NCBI RefSeq assembly: GCF_000474235.1
Contig: NZ_BATA01000003.1
Location: 25,172-89,171 of the forward strand
Reading direction: 5' to 3'
Length of the DNA stretch: 64,000 nucleotides
From: Halarchaeum acidiphilum MH1-52-1
Lineage (GTDB): Archaea > Halobacteriota > Halobacteria > Halobacteriales > Halobacteriaceae
Part shown: positions 34,903 through 43,523 of the stretch, piece by piece
Position numbering within the stretch: the stretch's first letter is position 1
How the letters are laid out: each line of letters opens with the position of its first letter
Notes under the pieces: model-generated
The model's database searches: none
Seen by the model: only the letters and a program-made list of their open reading frames with translations
Told to the model about the DNA's origin: nothing
Position numbers and translations under genes: made by a program

Positions 34903-35771
34903 CCGGCGGGACCGGGTTCGAGGCGCTCGCGTTCGTCTTCGTCGCCGGTCTCGTCACCGACCTCGCGACCGGTCTCGGCGCGCTCCCGTTCTTCTACGTC
35001 GAGGAGATCTCGGATCGCGCGACGGTCGCGCTCTGGGGCGTCGCCTCCGGCATCATGCTCGCCGCGTCCGTCTTCGGTCTCGCCCGCGAGGGCCTCGCGT
35101 ACTCGCACGGACTCCCGGTCCTCCTCGCCGCCGGCGCGCTCGTCGGCGTCGTCCTCGTCGAGGTCTCGGATCGCCTGCTCGCTCGCCTCGACGTCGGGGG
35201 CGACGGCGCGACCGTCGACGGCGGGACGGTCAGCCCCGACATCGATCCGTCCGCCATCGCCACGGCCGACCTCCGGACGCTCGTCCTCGTCCTCGGCGTC
35301 CTCACCGTCCACTCGTTCCCGGAGGGGGTCGCCGTCGGCGTCTCCTTCGCCGAACTCGGTCTCCGCGGCGGCGTCGACGTCCTCGGACTCGCCGTCCCGC
35401 CGCTCGCCGTGCTGATGACCGTCGCCATCAGCGTGCACAACGTCCCGGAGGGTCTCGCGGTCAGCATCCCGCTGAAGGCGATGGACGTCGGCGAGTGGCG
35501 GATGGTCGGCGCCGCCGTTTTCTCCAGTCTCCCGCAGCCCATCGGCGCCGTGATCGCGTTCGCGTTCGTCCGCGTCGCCCGCGCCTTCCTCCCCTTCGGC
35601 TTCGGGTTCGCCGGCGGCGCGATGATCTACCTCGTGTGCACCGAGTTCGTCCCCGACGCCCTCGACGCCGGATCCGACCTCCCGCATCGCGGTATCCCGG
35701 CGTTCCTCGCGGGCGCGCTCGCCGGCGCGGGAGTGATGGTCCCGTTGTTGTTCGTGCACGTCGGCCCGTAG
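34899..35771 (+). CDS. ZIP-family metal transporter
   Basis: 290 aa, about eight membrane helices. The two metal-binding helices read VHSFPEGVAVGVSF and VHNVPEGLAVSIPL, the classic HxxPEG signatures of ZIP TM4 and TM5. A short acidic cytosolic loop lies between TM3 and TM4 (VGGDGATVDGG). Substrate is likely Zn2+ or another divalent cation. Coupled by ATGA to the CNNM-type gene, so the pair may handle divalent metals together. A 38-nt direct repeat begins inside the last codons. Confidence 0.9.
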   Translation: MTGGTGFEALAFVFVAGLVTDLATGLGALPFFYVEEISDRATVALWGVASGIMLAASVFGLAREGLAYSHGLPVLLAAGALVGVVLVEVSDRLLARLDVGGDGATVDGGTVSPDIDPSAIATADLRTLVLVLGVLTVHSFPEGVAVGVSFAELGLRGGVDVLGLAVPPLAVLMTVAISVHNVPEGLAVSIPLKAMDVGEWRMVGAAVFSSLPQPIGAVIAFAFVRVARAFLPFGFGFAGGAMIYLVCTEFVPDALDAGSDLPHRGIPAFLAGALAGAGVMVPLLFVHVGP

Positions 35772-35850
35772 GGGCGACGCACAGCACGAACGCTGAACGT
35801 CGCGAAGCGTGAGCACGTCGGCCCGTAGGGGCGACGCACAGCACGAACGC
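35756..35850. repeat. Pair of 38-nt direct repeats after the ZIP gene
   Basis: Bases 35756-35793 and 35813-35850 are identical over 38 nt, period 57. The first copy includes the ZIP stop codon. A third, weaker relative (GACCGTAGGGCCGCCGGACC) follows near 35880-35900. Looks like a recent local duplication of the gene's 3' end. Confidence 0.8.
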
Positions 35851-35967
35851 CAAGCGAAGTGCGGCGTGAGTGCAGTGGGACCGTAGGGCCGCCGGACCGC
35901 CTGAACAGAGCGGACGACCGGCGTCGGCGGCGGAACGTTTTTGCGACGCTCAACCGTCGCGTGAGAC

Positions 35968-36231
35968 ATGCCCGCCTTCGGTCCCGGTGCGGTCGTCCTC
36001 CTCCTCGCACAGGCACTCGTCGCCGCCGGCGTCTACGCGGTGGCGACTCGTCACGGCTCGCGTTACCCGCGTGTCGGCGCGGTCATCGTCTTCCTCGTGG
36101 GGGCGGCGGTGCTGTTCACCGTGCCGACGCTCGCGGTCGCCACCGGTCTCCTCGTCCTCGAAGCCGCGGCGGTGGCACTGTGCTACCTGTTCGTGCGCTC
36201 CCGCGGCGGACGGGGACGACCGGCGGCGTAG
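35968..36231 (+). CDS. Small membrane protein, unknown
   Basis: 87 aa with three predicted membrane helices (8-28, 35-55, 57-76) and an Arg/Gly-rich C-terminus (VRSRGGRGRPAA). MPAFGPGAVVLLLAQALVAA has normal coding character. TTTTTGCG about 30 nt before the ATG may be a TATA-like element. No function assignable. Confidence 0.65.
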   Translation: MPAFGPGAVVLLLAQALVAAGVYAVATRHGSRYPRVGAVIVFLVGAAVLFTVPTLAVATGLLVLEAAAVALCYLFVRSRGGRGRPAA

Positions 36232-36378
36232 GTCGTCGATTCAGCACGCGGTAGCGGGGAGCCGCCCGCAAGTGCGAGGACGCGAGCGGGCGGGCGGAAG
36301 CGGACGCGCGTTCGCAACGGATTACGCCGCGTGGGGACCGTATTCCGTCGTATTGCCGGCCTCGCACACGCCGGGGTC

Positions 36379-36428
36379 GGTGCCACGAGTAGACTGGCAC
36401 CCGTGGTGCGACGGCGGGCCGTCGCACC
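36379..36428. repeat. Two adjacent perfect hairpins
   Basis: Hairpin 1: GGTGCCA (36379-36385) with TGGCACC (36395-36401). Hairpin 2: GGTGCGACGG (36405-36414) with CCGTCGCACC (36419-36428), 4-nt loop. Three bases separate them. No U tract follows, so simple termination is not obvious. Confidence 0.65.
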
Positions 36429-36454
36429 CCGCACTCGGGGACGACGCGTGCTTC

Positions 36455-36484
36455 CGGGGGGAATTTGGGTCTCACCTGTGGCTA
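36455..36484 (+). repeat. Dispersed repeat, copy 1 (before ABC operon)
   Basis: The block starting CGGGGGGAATTTGGG, followed by a CTCA...GTGGC part, occurs here and at 40485-40514 with about 25 of 30 bases identical. The two copies lie on the same strand on either side of the five-gene ABC-transporter block. Confidence 0.6.
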
Positions 36485-36633
36485 ACGCCCGTCCGATCTC
36501 GGTAAAGGGATAAACCGTCCGGGGCACTCACATCAGTCGTGAGCACGCGATCCGACGCGATGTCGACAGTAGCGACGAACAGAACGAGACGACGGCGCGG
36601 GACCGTCCCCGACGAGCGGGGGCGGTGGCACGC

Positions 36634-37866
36634 ATGAAGGTCGGCGGTCGCCTCGGGACACTCCTCGTCACCGCTCTCGTGATCACGGCCGCGCTCGGGG
36701 CGGTCGCGCCCGCGGCGTCGGCGGCGTCCTCCTCGTCGGGCGGCAGTTCGGGCAGTTCGTCCGATAACACCAGCGCGTACGTCACGGTCGGGAACGTCAC
36801 GGTCAACCCGGACAACCCGGTGACCAACGAGCGGACGACCATCACCGCGACCCTCCAGAACGCGGAGAGCGGGTCGGAGAGCGTTCAGATCACGCAAGTG
36901 AGCCTGCAGGGCGGCTCGACGTACGTGGCGGCGGACGACGTCGGGACGCTCGGGCCGGGCGCCTCGGTACAGGTCCCCTTCTCCACCTCCTTCGACTCGG
37001 CCGGATGGAAGCACCTCACCGTCGTCCTGCGCGGCATTCAGGAGAGCGGCAGCGTCGTCGTCATCAAGAAGCCGGTCTACGTCAAGGTCGACGAGGCCAC
37101 GGTCGATCCCGGCGTGACCGCGAAAGCCACCGTCGAGAACGGATCGTCCGTCCTCGAAGCGACGCTCGCCGAGCACGGCACGGTCGACCTCGAGGACGCG
37201 CAACTCGACGCCGTCGTCGACGGTGAGACGGTCGCGACCAAGTCCCTCGCGGACGTCGACGGCCAGAGCGAGCGGACGGTGACCTTCGACGGCACCGACA
37301 TCCCCGCCGGGAACGTGACGCTCGTCGCGCGCTACACGGCGCAGGACGAGGACGGATCGGCCAGCACGTCGCTCCGGTACACGCCGCAGGACACCGGGAA
37401 GATGGACGTCACCGGTCTCGAAGTCTCGGGCGGCGCCGGGAGCTACACGATCAACGGCGACGCGTCGAACCTCGGCAGCGCCGACGCGGAGTCCGTCGTC
37501 GTCAGCGTCGTCGACTCGTCGTCGATCTCGCAGACCGAGTCGTACTACGTCGGCGAAGTCGAGACGAGCGAGTTCGCCACGTTCGAGGTCAGCGCGGACG
37601 TCACGAGCGACGTCGATTCCATCCCGGTCCGCCTCAGCTACGCGGCGAACGGCGAACAGCACTCGCAGATCGTGAACGTGGACGTGAGCGACACGAACGC
37701 CGGGACGGCGTTCGGAAGCGCGAGCGCGAGCGGAAGCGCCTCGGGACGGAGCGGTCCGCCGGGCGGCGCTGGCGGCGGTCTCCCCACAACGAAGATCGCC
37801 ATCGTGGTCGGCGTGATCGTCCTCCTCGCCGCCGCGGTGCTCGTCCACCGCTGGCGCAACCCGTGA
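36634..37866 (+). CDS. Secreted, membrane-anchored surface protein with CARDB-like domains (ABC operon)
   Basis: 410 aa. Signal peptide at residues 1-31 (LGTLLVTALVITAALGAVAP), then a Ser/Gly-rich linker, two to three Ig-like/CARDB beta domains (NVTVNPDNPVTNERTTITAT and DEATVDPGVTAKATVENGSS), and a C-terminal Ala/Gly/Ser linker with a single transmembrane helix (about 380-400) and a basic HRWRN tail. First gene of an operon with a MacB/LolD-like ATPase and FtsX-like permease; such trios are common in haloarchaea and may export or act on surface components. GTG 36625 would add three residues. Confidence 0.82.
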   Translation: MKVGGRLGTLLVTALVITAALGAVAPAASAASSSSGGSSGSSSDNTSAYVTVGNVTVNPDNPVTNERTTITATLQNAESGSESVQITQVSLQGGSTYVAADDVGTLGPGASVQVPFSTSFDSAGWKHLTVVLRGIQESGSVVVIKKPVYVKVDEATVDPGVTAKATVENGSSVLEATLAEHGTVDLEDAQLDAVVDGETVATKSLADVDGQSERTVTFDGTDIPAGNVTLVARYTAQDEDGSASTSLRYTPQDTGKMDVTGLEVSGGAGSYTINGDASNLGSADAESVVVSVVDSSSISQTESYYVGEVETSEFATFEVSADVTSDVDSIPVRLSYAANGEQHSQIVNVDVSDTNAGTAFGSASASGSASGRSGPPGGAGGGLPTTKIAIVVGVIVLLAAAVLVHRWRNP

Positions 37867-37870
37867 ACAG

Positions 37871-38536
37871 ATGAGCGTCATCGAACTCCACGACGTCGTG
37901 AAGCGCTACGAGAGCGGGGCGCAGACCGTCACGGCGCTGAAGGGCGTCGACTTCCACGCCGATCGCGGCGAGATGGTCACCATCATCGGTCCCTCCGGGT
38001 CCGGCAAGAGCACGATGCTCAACATGATCGGCCTGCTCGACACGCCGACGGCCGGGACGGTGCTCCTCGACGACCGCGACGTCACGGACTTCACGGAGGA
38101 CGAACTGACCGAGGAGCGACGCACGAACCTCGGATTCGTCTTTCAGGACTTCCACCTGCTCCCCATGTTGACCGCCGTCGAGAACGTCGAACTCCCGTCG
38201 GTCTGGGACACGTCCGTCGATCGGCGCGACCGAGCGATCGACCTGCTGAAGCGGGTCGGTCTCGGCGATCGACTCGATCACACGCCGGACGAACTCTCGG
38301 GCGGCCAACAGCAGCGCGTCGCGATCGCGCGCTCGCTCATCAACGGACCCGACATCCTCCTCGCGGACGAGCCGACCGGCAACCTCGATCAGGACACCGG
38401 ACAGACGATCCTCGAGGAGGTCACGCGGCTCAAGCAGGAGGAGAACATCGCCGTCGTGGCCGTGACGCACGACGAGCAGATGCTCGAATACACCGACCGC
38501 ACCGTCCGCATCGTGGACGGGGTGATCCAGCAGTGA
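37871..38536 (+). CDS. ABC transporter ATP-binding protein (MacB/LolD type)
   Basis: 221 aa. Walker A GPSGSGKS (about residues 38-45), Q-loop [10 protein letters not shown], signature LSGGQQQR, Walker [13 protein letters not shown] and H-loop VTHDEQM are all present. The TGNLD and LLP features place it in the MacB/LolD/FtsE group that works with FtsX-like permeases, encoded next. Starts 4 nt after the surface-protein stop. Confidence 0.95.
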   Translation: MSVIELHDVVKRYESGAQTVTALKGVDFHADRGEMVTIIGPSGSGKSTMLNMIGLLDTPTAGTVLLDDRDVTDFTEDELTEERRTNLGFVFQDFHLLPMLTAVENVELPSVWDTSVDRRDRAIDLLKRVGLGDRLDHTPDELSGGQQQRVAIARSLINGPDILLADEPTGNLDQDTGQTILEEVTRLKQEENIAVVAVTHDEQMLEYTDRTVRIVDGVIQQ

Positions 38537-39690
38537 GTATCGCGGACACCCTCTGGCACTTCCCGAGCGCGATGATGGCGTGGCGGAACCTCGGGCGCAA
38601 CCGGATGCGCACCGCGCTCGCCGCGCTCGGCATCGTCATCGGCGTCGTCGCCATCGCCTCGCTCGGGATGGCCGGCGTCGCCATCCAGCAGCAGGCGACG
38701 TCGAACCTCGGGAGCCTCACGAATCAAGTGTCGGTCTCCGCGGGGCAGGACAGCGACTACGACGGCGTGACCGACGATCAGGTCGAGGAGATACGGAGCC
38801 TCCTGACGAACGCACAGGCCATCCCGCAGAAGACGAACTCGACGACCGTCTCCTCGCGCGGCAAGGAGGCCTACGTGAGCGTGACGGGGGTGACGGACGC
38901 GAACGCACTCTACGACGTCACCGAGGGCACCGCTCCCGAGCGCCTCCAGACGGGCGCGCTCATCTCCAACAGCACCGCCCAGCAGCTCGGCCTCGAACTC
39001 GGCGATCCCGTCGAGTACGACGGCCACCTCTACCGTATCGCCGGACTCATCGACTCGAGCAGCGGCTTCGGGCCGGGCGGCGGCCGCGGCGAACTCGTCA
39101 TCCCGATCTCCGGGCTCGCCGACCAGCAGTACTACGACTCGGTGACGATCACCGCCGACGACGGCGACGCCGCGAGCAACATCGCCAATCGGCTCGACGA
39201 GCACTTCAACAGCGAGGGCCACGAGGACGAGGAGATCCTGCGCGTCTCGAGCTACGCCAACGTACAGGGTCAGATCAGCTCGTTCATGAACACCCTGCAG
39301 TTGGCGTTGCTCGGCATCGGTGGCATCTCGCTCATCGTCGCGAGCGTCGCCATCCTGAACGTGATGCTGATGAGCACCGTCGAACGCCGGGGCGAGATCG
39401 GCGTCCTACGCGCCGTCGGTATCAGGCGTGGGGAGGTGTTGCGCATGATCCTCACCGAGGCCGCGCTCCTCGGGACGCTCGGCGGTCTCGTCGGTGCGCT
39501 CGCCGCGCTCGCCGTCGGCGCGATGATGTTCCACGTCCTCGTCGGCGACGCGAGCGCGGCCCTCCAGTGGTCCAGCGCGCGCTACCTCGTGTACGGCTTC
39601 GCGTTCGCCGTCTTCGCGAGCGTGCTGAGCGGGATCTACCCGGCGTGGAAGGCCGCGAACGACTCGCCGGTCGAGGCCCTGCGGGGGTGA
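38533..39690 (+). CDS. ABC transporter permease (MacB/FtsX type)
   Basis: 385 aa. One N-terminal membrane helix (RTALAALGIVIGVVAIASLG), a large external MacB-PCD-like domain (about 45-240), then three C-terminal helices with MSTVERRGEIGVLRAVG, the FtsX signature. GTG start overlaps the ATPase stop by 4 nt. Such complexes move substrate by mechanotransmission rather than through a membrane channel. Confidence 0.93.
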   Translation: MSIADTLWHFPSAMMAWRNLGRNRMRTALAALGIVIGVVAIASLGMAGVAIQQQATSNLGSLTNQVSVSAGQDSDYDGVTDDQVEEIRSLLTNAQAIPQKTNSTTVSSRGKEAYVSVTGVTDANALYDVTEGTAPERLQTGALISNSTAQQLGLELGDPVEYDGHLYRIAGLIDSSSGFGPGGGRGELVIPISGLADQQYYDSVTITADDGDAASNIANRLDEHFNSEGHEDEEILRVSSYANVQGQISSFMNTLQLALLGIGGISLIVASVAILNVMLMSTVERRGEIGVLRAVGIRRGEVLRMILTEAALLGTLGGLVGALAALAVGAMMFHVLVGDASAALQWSSARYLVYGFAFAVFASVLSGIYPAWKAANDSPVEALRG

Positions 39691-40082
39691 GCGTGCGCCG
39701 CGACGACGCGTCCATCGACGACCGCACTCGCCGCCTCCTCGACTGGATCGAGGGGAACGAGAACCGCTCGCGCGTCGTCCGCGCGCTCGCCGAGCGCCCG
39801 CGGAACGCGAACCAGCTCGCGACGGCGCTCGACCTCCACTACCGGACGATCACTCACCACCTCCGCCGCCTGACCTCGCGCGGCGTCGTCACCTCCGTCG
39901 GAGACGGATACGGGGAGACGTACTTCGTCGCCGACCGCGTCGCCGCGCACGTCGAGACCGACGCGACGGCGAGCGGGGGTGCGGGCGAGGTGGGCGCGGA
40001 GACGCCCGCGAATCCGGACGAGGCGAGCGCGACGGACACGGACGACGATGCGACGGACACGGGGGGCGAGCGCGATGTCTGA
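39687..40082 (+). CDS. Winged helix-turn-helix (ArsR-like) regulator in the ABC operon
   Basis: 131 aa. RTRRLLDWIEGNENRSRVVR, then NQLATALDLHYRTITHHLRRL and GVVTSVGDGYGETYF form a compact winged helix in residues 10-80; the rest is an acidic, Thr/Asp/Glu-rich tail. GTG 39687 overlaps the permease stop (GTGA). Likely a regulator of the operon that contains it, though the target is not shown. Confidence 0.82.
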   Translation: MSVRRDDASIDDRTRRLLDWIEGNENRSRVVRALAERPRNANQLATALDLHYRTITHHLRRLTSRGVVTSVGDGYGETYFVADRVAAHVETDATASGGAGEVGAETPANPDEASATDTDDDATDTGGERDV

Positions 40083-40482
40083 TCACCTCGCCCTGCGACG
40101 CACCGCGGCGCTCCTCGTCGTCGCCGTCGCGGTCGCCGCCGGCGTCGTCGTCGCCCTCCCGGGCCTGCTGATGCCGTTCTATCCGCCGGGGGTGTTCGGC
40201 GTCCTCGTGCGCGCGAAGGTCTTCTTCGCGACGCTCGTCGTCGTCCTGCTCGCCGCGCTGTTCGTCACCTACGCGCGCCTCTACCGGGAGCTACCGACGC
40301 GCTTCACCCGCGGCCTCCTCCTGTTCACCGCCGCGTTGCTGCTCTACGCCGCGACCGCGAACCCCGTCCTCCCGCTGCTCCTCGGCTTCGGCCGACCGCG
40401 CCCGATCGGGCCCTTCACCTTCCTCCCGGAGGCGTTCACCTGCGTCGCCGTGCTCGTCCTCTACTACCAGAGTAACACCTAG
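40075..40482 (+). CDS. Membrane protein of the ABC operon, unknown
   Basis: 135 aa with four predicted helices (MSDHLALRRTAALLVVAVAV start; VFFATLVVVLLAALFVTYARL; LLLFTAALLLYAATAN; FTCVAVLVLYYQ). It resembles the small membrane proteins that often follow a winged-helix regulator in haloarchaea. It overlaps the winged-helix gene by 8 nt, so it is translationally coupled. Function unknown; a membrane-linked sensor for the regulator is one possibility. Confidence 0.72.
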   Translation: MSDHLALRRTAALLVVAVAVAAGVVVALPGLLMPFYPPGVFGVLVRAKVFFATLVVVLLAALFVTYARLYRELPTRFTRGLLLFTAALLLYAATANPVLPLLLGFGRPRPIGPFTFLPEAFTCVAVLVLYYQSNT

Positions 40483-40484
40483 GT

Positions 40485-40514
40485 CGGGGGGAATTTGGGC
40501 CTCAGTCGTGGCGA
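40485..40514 (+). repeat. Dispersed repeat, copy 2 (after ABC operon)
   Basis: Second copy of the CGGGGGGAATTTGGG block (first at 36455-36484), 3 nt past the last gene of the ABC block. Confidence 0.6.
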
Positions 40515-40560
40515 ATCTCGGCGGTCGTACTTACGTGACGCCCGCCAACCGCCGTCCGCG

Positions 40561-40812
40561 ATGGCATCCATCTCCACGGAGCGAAACCCGAAGGCGGTGC
40601 GCCTCGAACGCTACCTCCGCGAGCGACTCGACGCGGGTCCCTTCTACTGTAAGAGCAAGGAGATCGCCGCCGACCTCTCGCTCTCCGCGAGCCAAGTCGG
40701 CCAGTTCCTCGGCCGCTTCGACGGCGAAGAGACCGACGTCGTCGCCGAGCGCTGGGCGTACTCCGGCGGGACGCGGTGGTACGTGCGGCCGGCCGACGCC
40801 GGACGCGAGTAG
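40561..40812 (+). CDS. Small HTH-like haloarchaeal protein (DUF7123-like)
   Basis: 83 aa. ERYLRERLDAGPFYCKSKEI followed by AADLSLSASQVGQFLGRF has the shape of a winged helix, and the C-terminus (WAYSGGTRWYVRPA) of its wing. This small family (I recall DUF7123) is frequent in haloarchaea and unstudied. ATG 40561; the open frame upstream reads through the repeat. Confidence 0.7.
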   Translation: MASISTERNPKAVRLERYLRERLDAGPFYCKSKEIAADLSLSASQVGQFLGRFDGEETDVVAERWAYSGGTRWYVRPADAGRE

Positions 40813-40830
40813 CCCGCGCGTCGTCGCGGT

Positions 40831-40967
40831 TCGCTGAGTCTCACCTCGCCTTCGTTCGGCGAGGCCAACGCGAACGAAATTCGCTGAGTCTCACCTCGCC
40901 TTCGTTCGGCGAGACCAACGCGAACGAAATTCGCTGAGTCTCACCTCGCCTTCGTTCGGCGAGACCA
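40831..40967. repeat. Three tandem 50-bp hairpin repeats
   Basis: Exact 50-nt period: copies at 40831-40880, 40881-40930 and a partial 40931-40967, differing at one or two bases. Each has a stem CTCGCC/GGCGAG with a 7-nt loop and a second short stem around CGAACGAAATTCG. They sit after a gene end and so could terminate transcription. The same unit type, with other stem sequences, occurs at 43524-43649. Confidence 0.85.
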
Positions 40968-41003
40968 GTAGCACATATCCCGTCCCGATCCCTAGCGGCG
41001 CGC

Positions 41004-42290
41004 ATGAGTGACGGACCGAGTCGGGGGATCGATCGGCGCGCGTTCATGAAGTCCGCGCTCGCCATCGGCGGCGCGAGCGCGCTCTCGGCGTGCCTCGACC
41101 GGACGAGCGACGAGGACGTCCCCCGCGGGACGACCGAGACCGACCCGTCGAGTCTCCCGGAGCGCCAGCACGCGTGGAACGACGCGCTCGCGCGCGACGA
41201 CGCCGGGAACCCGGAGCCGGTGCAACACCGTCTCCTCCTCCTCCTCGACTACGACGGCGACGGCGCGCCGAGCGACGCCGACCGGCGGACGGTCGCGGAC
41301 GCGCTCGACGCGCTCGAACGCGCGTACGCGTGGCGTCACGACGGGCTCCTCTCGACGATGGCCTACTCGCCCGCGTACTTCGATCGCTTCGAGACCGACC
41401 TCCCGGAGAGCGTCGATCTCCCCGCACCGACGGCGCTCGCGTCCTTCGAGGACCCCGCACTCGACACGCCGGACGCGATCCTCCACCTCGCGAGCGACCA
41501 CGCGCACGTCCTCCTCGCCGTCGAGCAGGCGCTGACGGGGGAGACGGACGCTCTCAACGGCGTTTCGGTGGACGCGACGCTCACCGACGTCTTCAGCGTC
41601 GCCCAGCGTCGCACCGGATTCAAGGGCGACGGACACCCCGCCGACAATCAGGACGCGCGCGGCGTCCCGACGTCCAAGCCCGTCCCCGACGACGCCCCGC
41701 TCTACATGGGGTTCAAGTCCGGCTACACGGAGACGCAGGCGAGCGAGGACCGCGTCACGATCGAGTCGGGACCGTTCGCGGGCGGGACGACCCAGCACGC
41801 CTCGCACATGCGTCTCAACCTCGAACAGTGGTACGAGCAGGACGACCGCGAGGCCCGCGTCGGGAAGATGTTCTGCCCCTATCACGCCGAGCACGACGTC
41901 GTCGAGGGAGCGGGGGACAACCTCGGGACGGACGCCGCGATGTCGAAGGCGAAGCCCGCGGCGGAGGCTGCGGAGACGGACGGCTTCGTCGGGCACAGCC
42001 AGAAGATGTTCGGTCTGCGCGAGGACGGCCGCCCGCTCATCCTCCGCCGCGACTTCGACTCGACCGACGGCGGCCACGCCGGTCTCCACTTCGTCTGCTA
42101 TCAGCGCGCGATCTCGGAGTTCGTCGCGACCCGCGAAGCGATGAACGGCGACGACCTCGCCGGCGACTCCCCGCTCGGGCGACGCGACAACAACGGTATC
42201 CTCCAGTACATCGACGTCGCCAATCGGGGGAACTACCTCGTGCCGCCGCGATCGCTGCGCGCCCTCCCCACCCCCCGTGGCGATGCGTGA
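41004..42290 (+). CDS. Tat-exported DyP-like peroxidase-fold lipoprotein
   Basis: 428 aa. Tat signal with lipobox (DRRAFMKSALAIGGASALSAC). The mature protein has the double ferredoxin-like DyP pattern, ending in FVGHSQKMFGLREDGRPLIL and GGHAGLHFVCYQRAISEFV, then YIDVANRGNYLVPPR. In DyP enzymes GxxDG supplies the distal Asp; here residues 236-240 are GFKSG, with Ser in place of Asp. The proximal His candidate is in VGHSQK. Haloarchaeal members are annotated as DUF7405. It overlaps a P19-like iron-binding protein gene, resembling the EfeB/P19 logic of iron or haem uptake. Confidence 0.75.
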   Translation: MSDGPSRGIDRRAFMKSALAIGGASALSACLDRTSDEDVPRGTTETDPSSLPERQHAWNDALARDDAGNPEPVQHRLLLLLDYDGDGAPSDADRRTVADALDALERAYAWRHDGLLSTMAYSPAYFDRFETDLPESVDLPAPTALASFEDPALDTPDAILHLASDHAHVLLAVEQALTGETDALNGVSVDATLTDVFSVAQRRTGFKGDGHPADNQDARGVPTSKPVPDDAPLYMGFKSGYTETQASEDRVTIESGPFAGGTTQHASHMRLNLEQWYEQDDREARVGKMFCPYHAEHDVVEGAGDNLGTDAAMSKAKPAAEAAETDGFVGHSQKMFGLREDGRPLILRRDFDSTDGGHAGLHFVCYQRAISEFVATREAMNGDDLAGDSPLGRRDNNGILQYIDVANRGNYLVPPRSLRALPTPRGDA

Positions 42291-43392
42291 GGACGACTCC
42301 GGGCCGGCGAGCGACGCGTCGTCCCCGCCACGGCGTGTGAGCCGACGGTCGTTCCTCGCCGCGTCCGCGACCGGCGCGATCACCGGTCTCGCCGGCTGTT
42401 CGTCGCTGAACCTCACGAGCGACGAGACCGGCGACTCGTCCGGGAGCGAGAACGCGACGGTCGCGGATCGCCCCGACGCCGTCTACTACCCGACGCACGT
42501 CGACGGCATGCTGCTGAGCGGGGTGCGGAAGGCGAACGGGTACGCCTGCGCGCTCACGTACACGATGCCGCACGCGTTCTGGCTCGTCACCGGGGAGCGC
42601 GCGACCCGCGCCGGCCCGACCGCCGACGACGAGATCCACGTCATGCCCGTCGTCTGGGACGCGGAGACCGGCCAGCGCCTCACCGATCTCAATCCCGTGC
42701 TCCGGTTCCGCGACGGCGGGCGCGTACTCACGTCCGACGCCCCGTGGCCGATGCTCGCCCAACAGATGGGCTTTCACTTCGGCGACAACGTCGCCCTCCC
42801 CGGCGGCGGCACGTACGACGTCACGCTCCGCGTCGGCGCGCCCGCCGCGCGACACACCGGCGCGCTCGCGACGCCCGACTCCGCGACGTTCGACTTCTCG
42901 CTCGCCTACTCCCCGAAGGAACTCGACGCGATCAGCTACCGGACGCTCGATCAGGCGGGCGAACGCGGCGCCGTCGAACCGATGGACATGACGGCGGTCC
43001 CGAGCGCCGCCCTCCCGAAACCCGACGCCCTCCCCGGACGCCTCCTCGGAACCGGCACGGCCGGCGATGCGGCCGTCGTCGCGACCGTCCTCGACGACGC
43101 GACGCGCTTCGGCGGCGACGACAGCGACGTCTACCTCGCCGTCTCCCCGCGCACGCCCTACAATCGCTATCCGCTCCCCATGGCCGGACTCGACGCGCGC
43201 GTCGGCGGGACGACCCACGACCTCCGCGAGACCATCGACGGCGAACTCGGCCACCACTACGGCGCCGCGATCGGCGGCGACGTCGAGGACGCGCCCGTCA
43301 CCGTCAGCGTCGACGTCCCCCCGCAAGTGTCGCGCCACGAGGGCTACGAGACCGCGTTCCTCGACACGCCGCGCGTGACGCTCGGCGAGTAG
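42283..43392 (+). CDS. Tat-exported P19/Tp34-like metal-binding lipoprotein (DUF7350-like)
   Basis: About 369 aa. Tat lipoprotein signal: SRRSFLAASATGAITGLAGC. Residues about 70-200 match the P19/Tp34 fold of periplasmic Fe/Cu-binding proteins (CALTYTMPHAFWLVTGE, EIHVMPVVWDAETGQRL, LPGGGTYDVTLRVG). The C-terminal part (about 210-369) repeats a second beta domain with YLAVSPRTPYNRYPLP. It overlaps the DyP-like gene by 8 nt. Together they form a plausible two-protein extracellular iron-acquisition unit; no permease (FTR1/EfeU) is in the window. GTG 42277 is an alternative start. Confidence 0.78.
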   Translation: MREDDSGPASDASSPPRRVSRRSFLAASATGAITGLAGCSSLNLTSDETGDSSGSENATVADRPDAVYYPTHVDGMLLSGVRKANGYACALTYTMPHAFWLVTGERATRAGPTADDEIHVMPVVWDAETGQRLTDLNPVLRFRDGGRVLTSDAPWPMLAQQMGFHFGDNVALPGGGTYDVTLRVGAPAARHTGALATPDSATFDFSLAYSPKELDAISYRTLDQAGERGAVEPMDMTAVPSAALPKPDALPGRLLGTGTAGDAAVVATVLDDATRFGGDDSDVYLAVSPRTPYNRYPLPMAGLDARVGGTTHDLRETIDGELGHHYGAAIGGDVEDAPVTVSVDVPPQVSRHEGYETAFLDTPRVTLGE

Positions 43393-43523
43393 CGACCACG
43401 GCTCGCGCGACTCGATGCTGCGGCCCAACGACCTCGAAAAACCGACCGAGCGTCGCGAACGCATTGGGGGACTGCTGTCCGACGCGAACCGTCGAGAACG
43501 AACGCGGCGATGAGACACGCCGC

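Larger units (their letters stand above)
36232..36633. other. Intergenic region with tandem hairpins and dispersed repeat, upstream of the ABC operon
   Basis: No gene is seen in 402 nt. It holds two hairpins (36379-36428), a copy of a dispersed repeat (36455-36484) and a GGGATAAACC TATA-like element near 36507 that would give a leader of about 100 nt before the surface-protein gene. Confidence 0.5.

Noticed and set aside
39979..40482. Longer start for the membrane protein of the ABC operon
   Set aside because: The extra 32 residues are an out-of-frame Arg-rich reading of the winged-helix gene's tail; ATG 40075 gives a normal membrane protein N-terminus.
40831..40967. CRISPR array
   Set aside because: The 50-nt units are contiguous repeats without unique spacers, and no cas genes are in the window.
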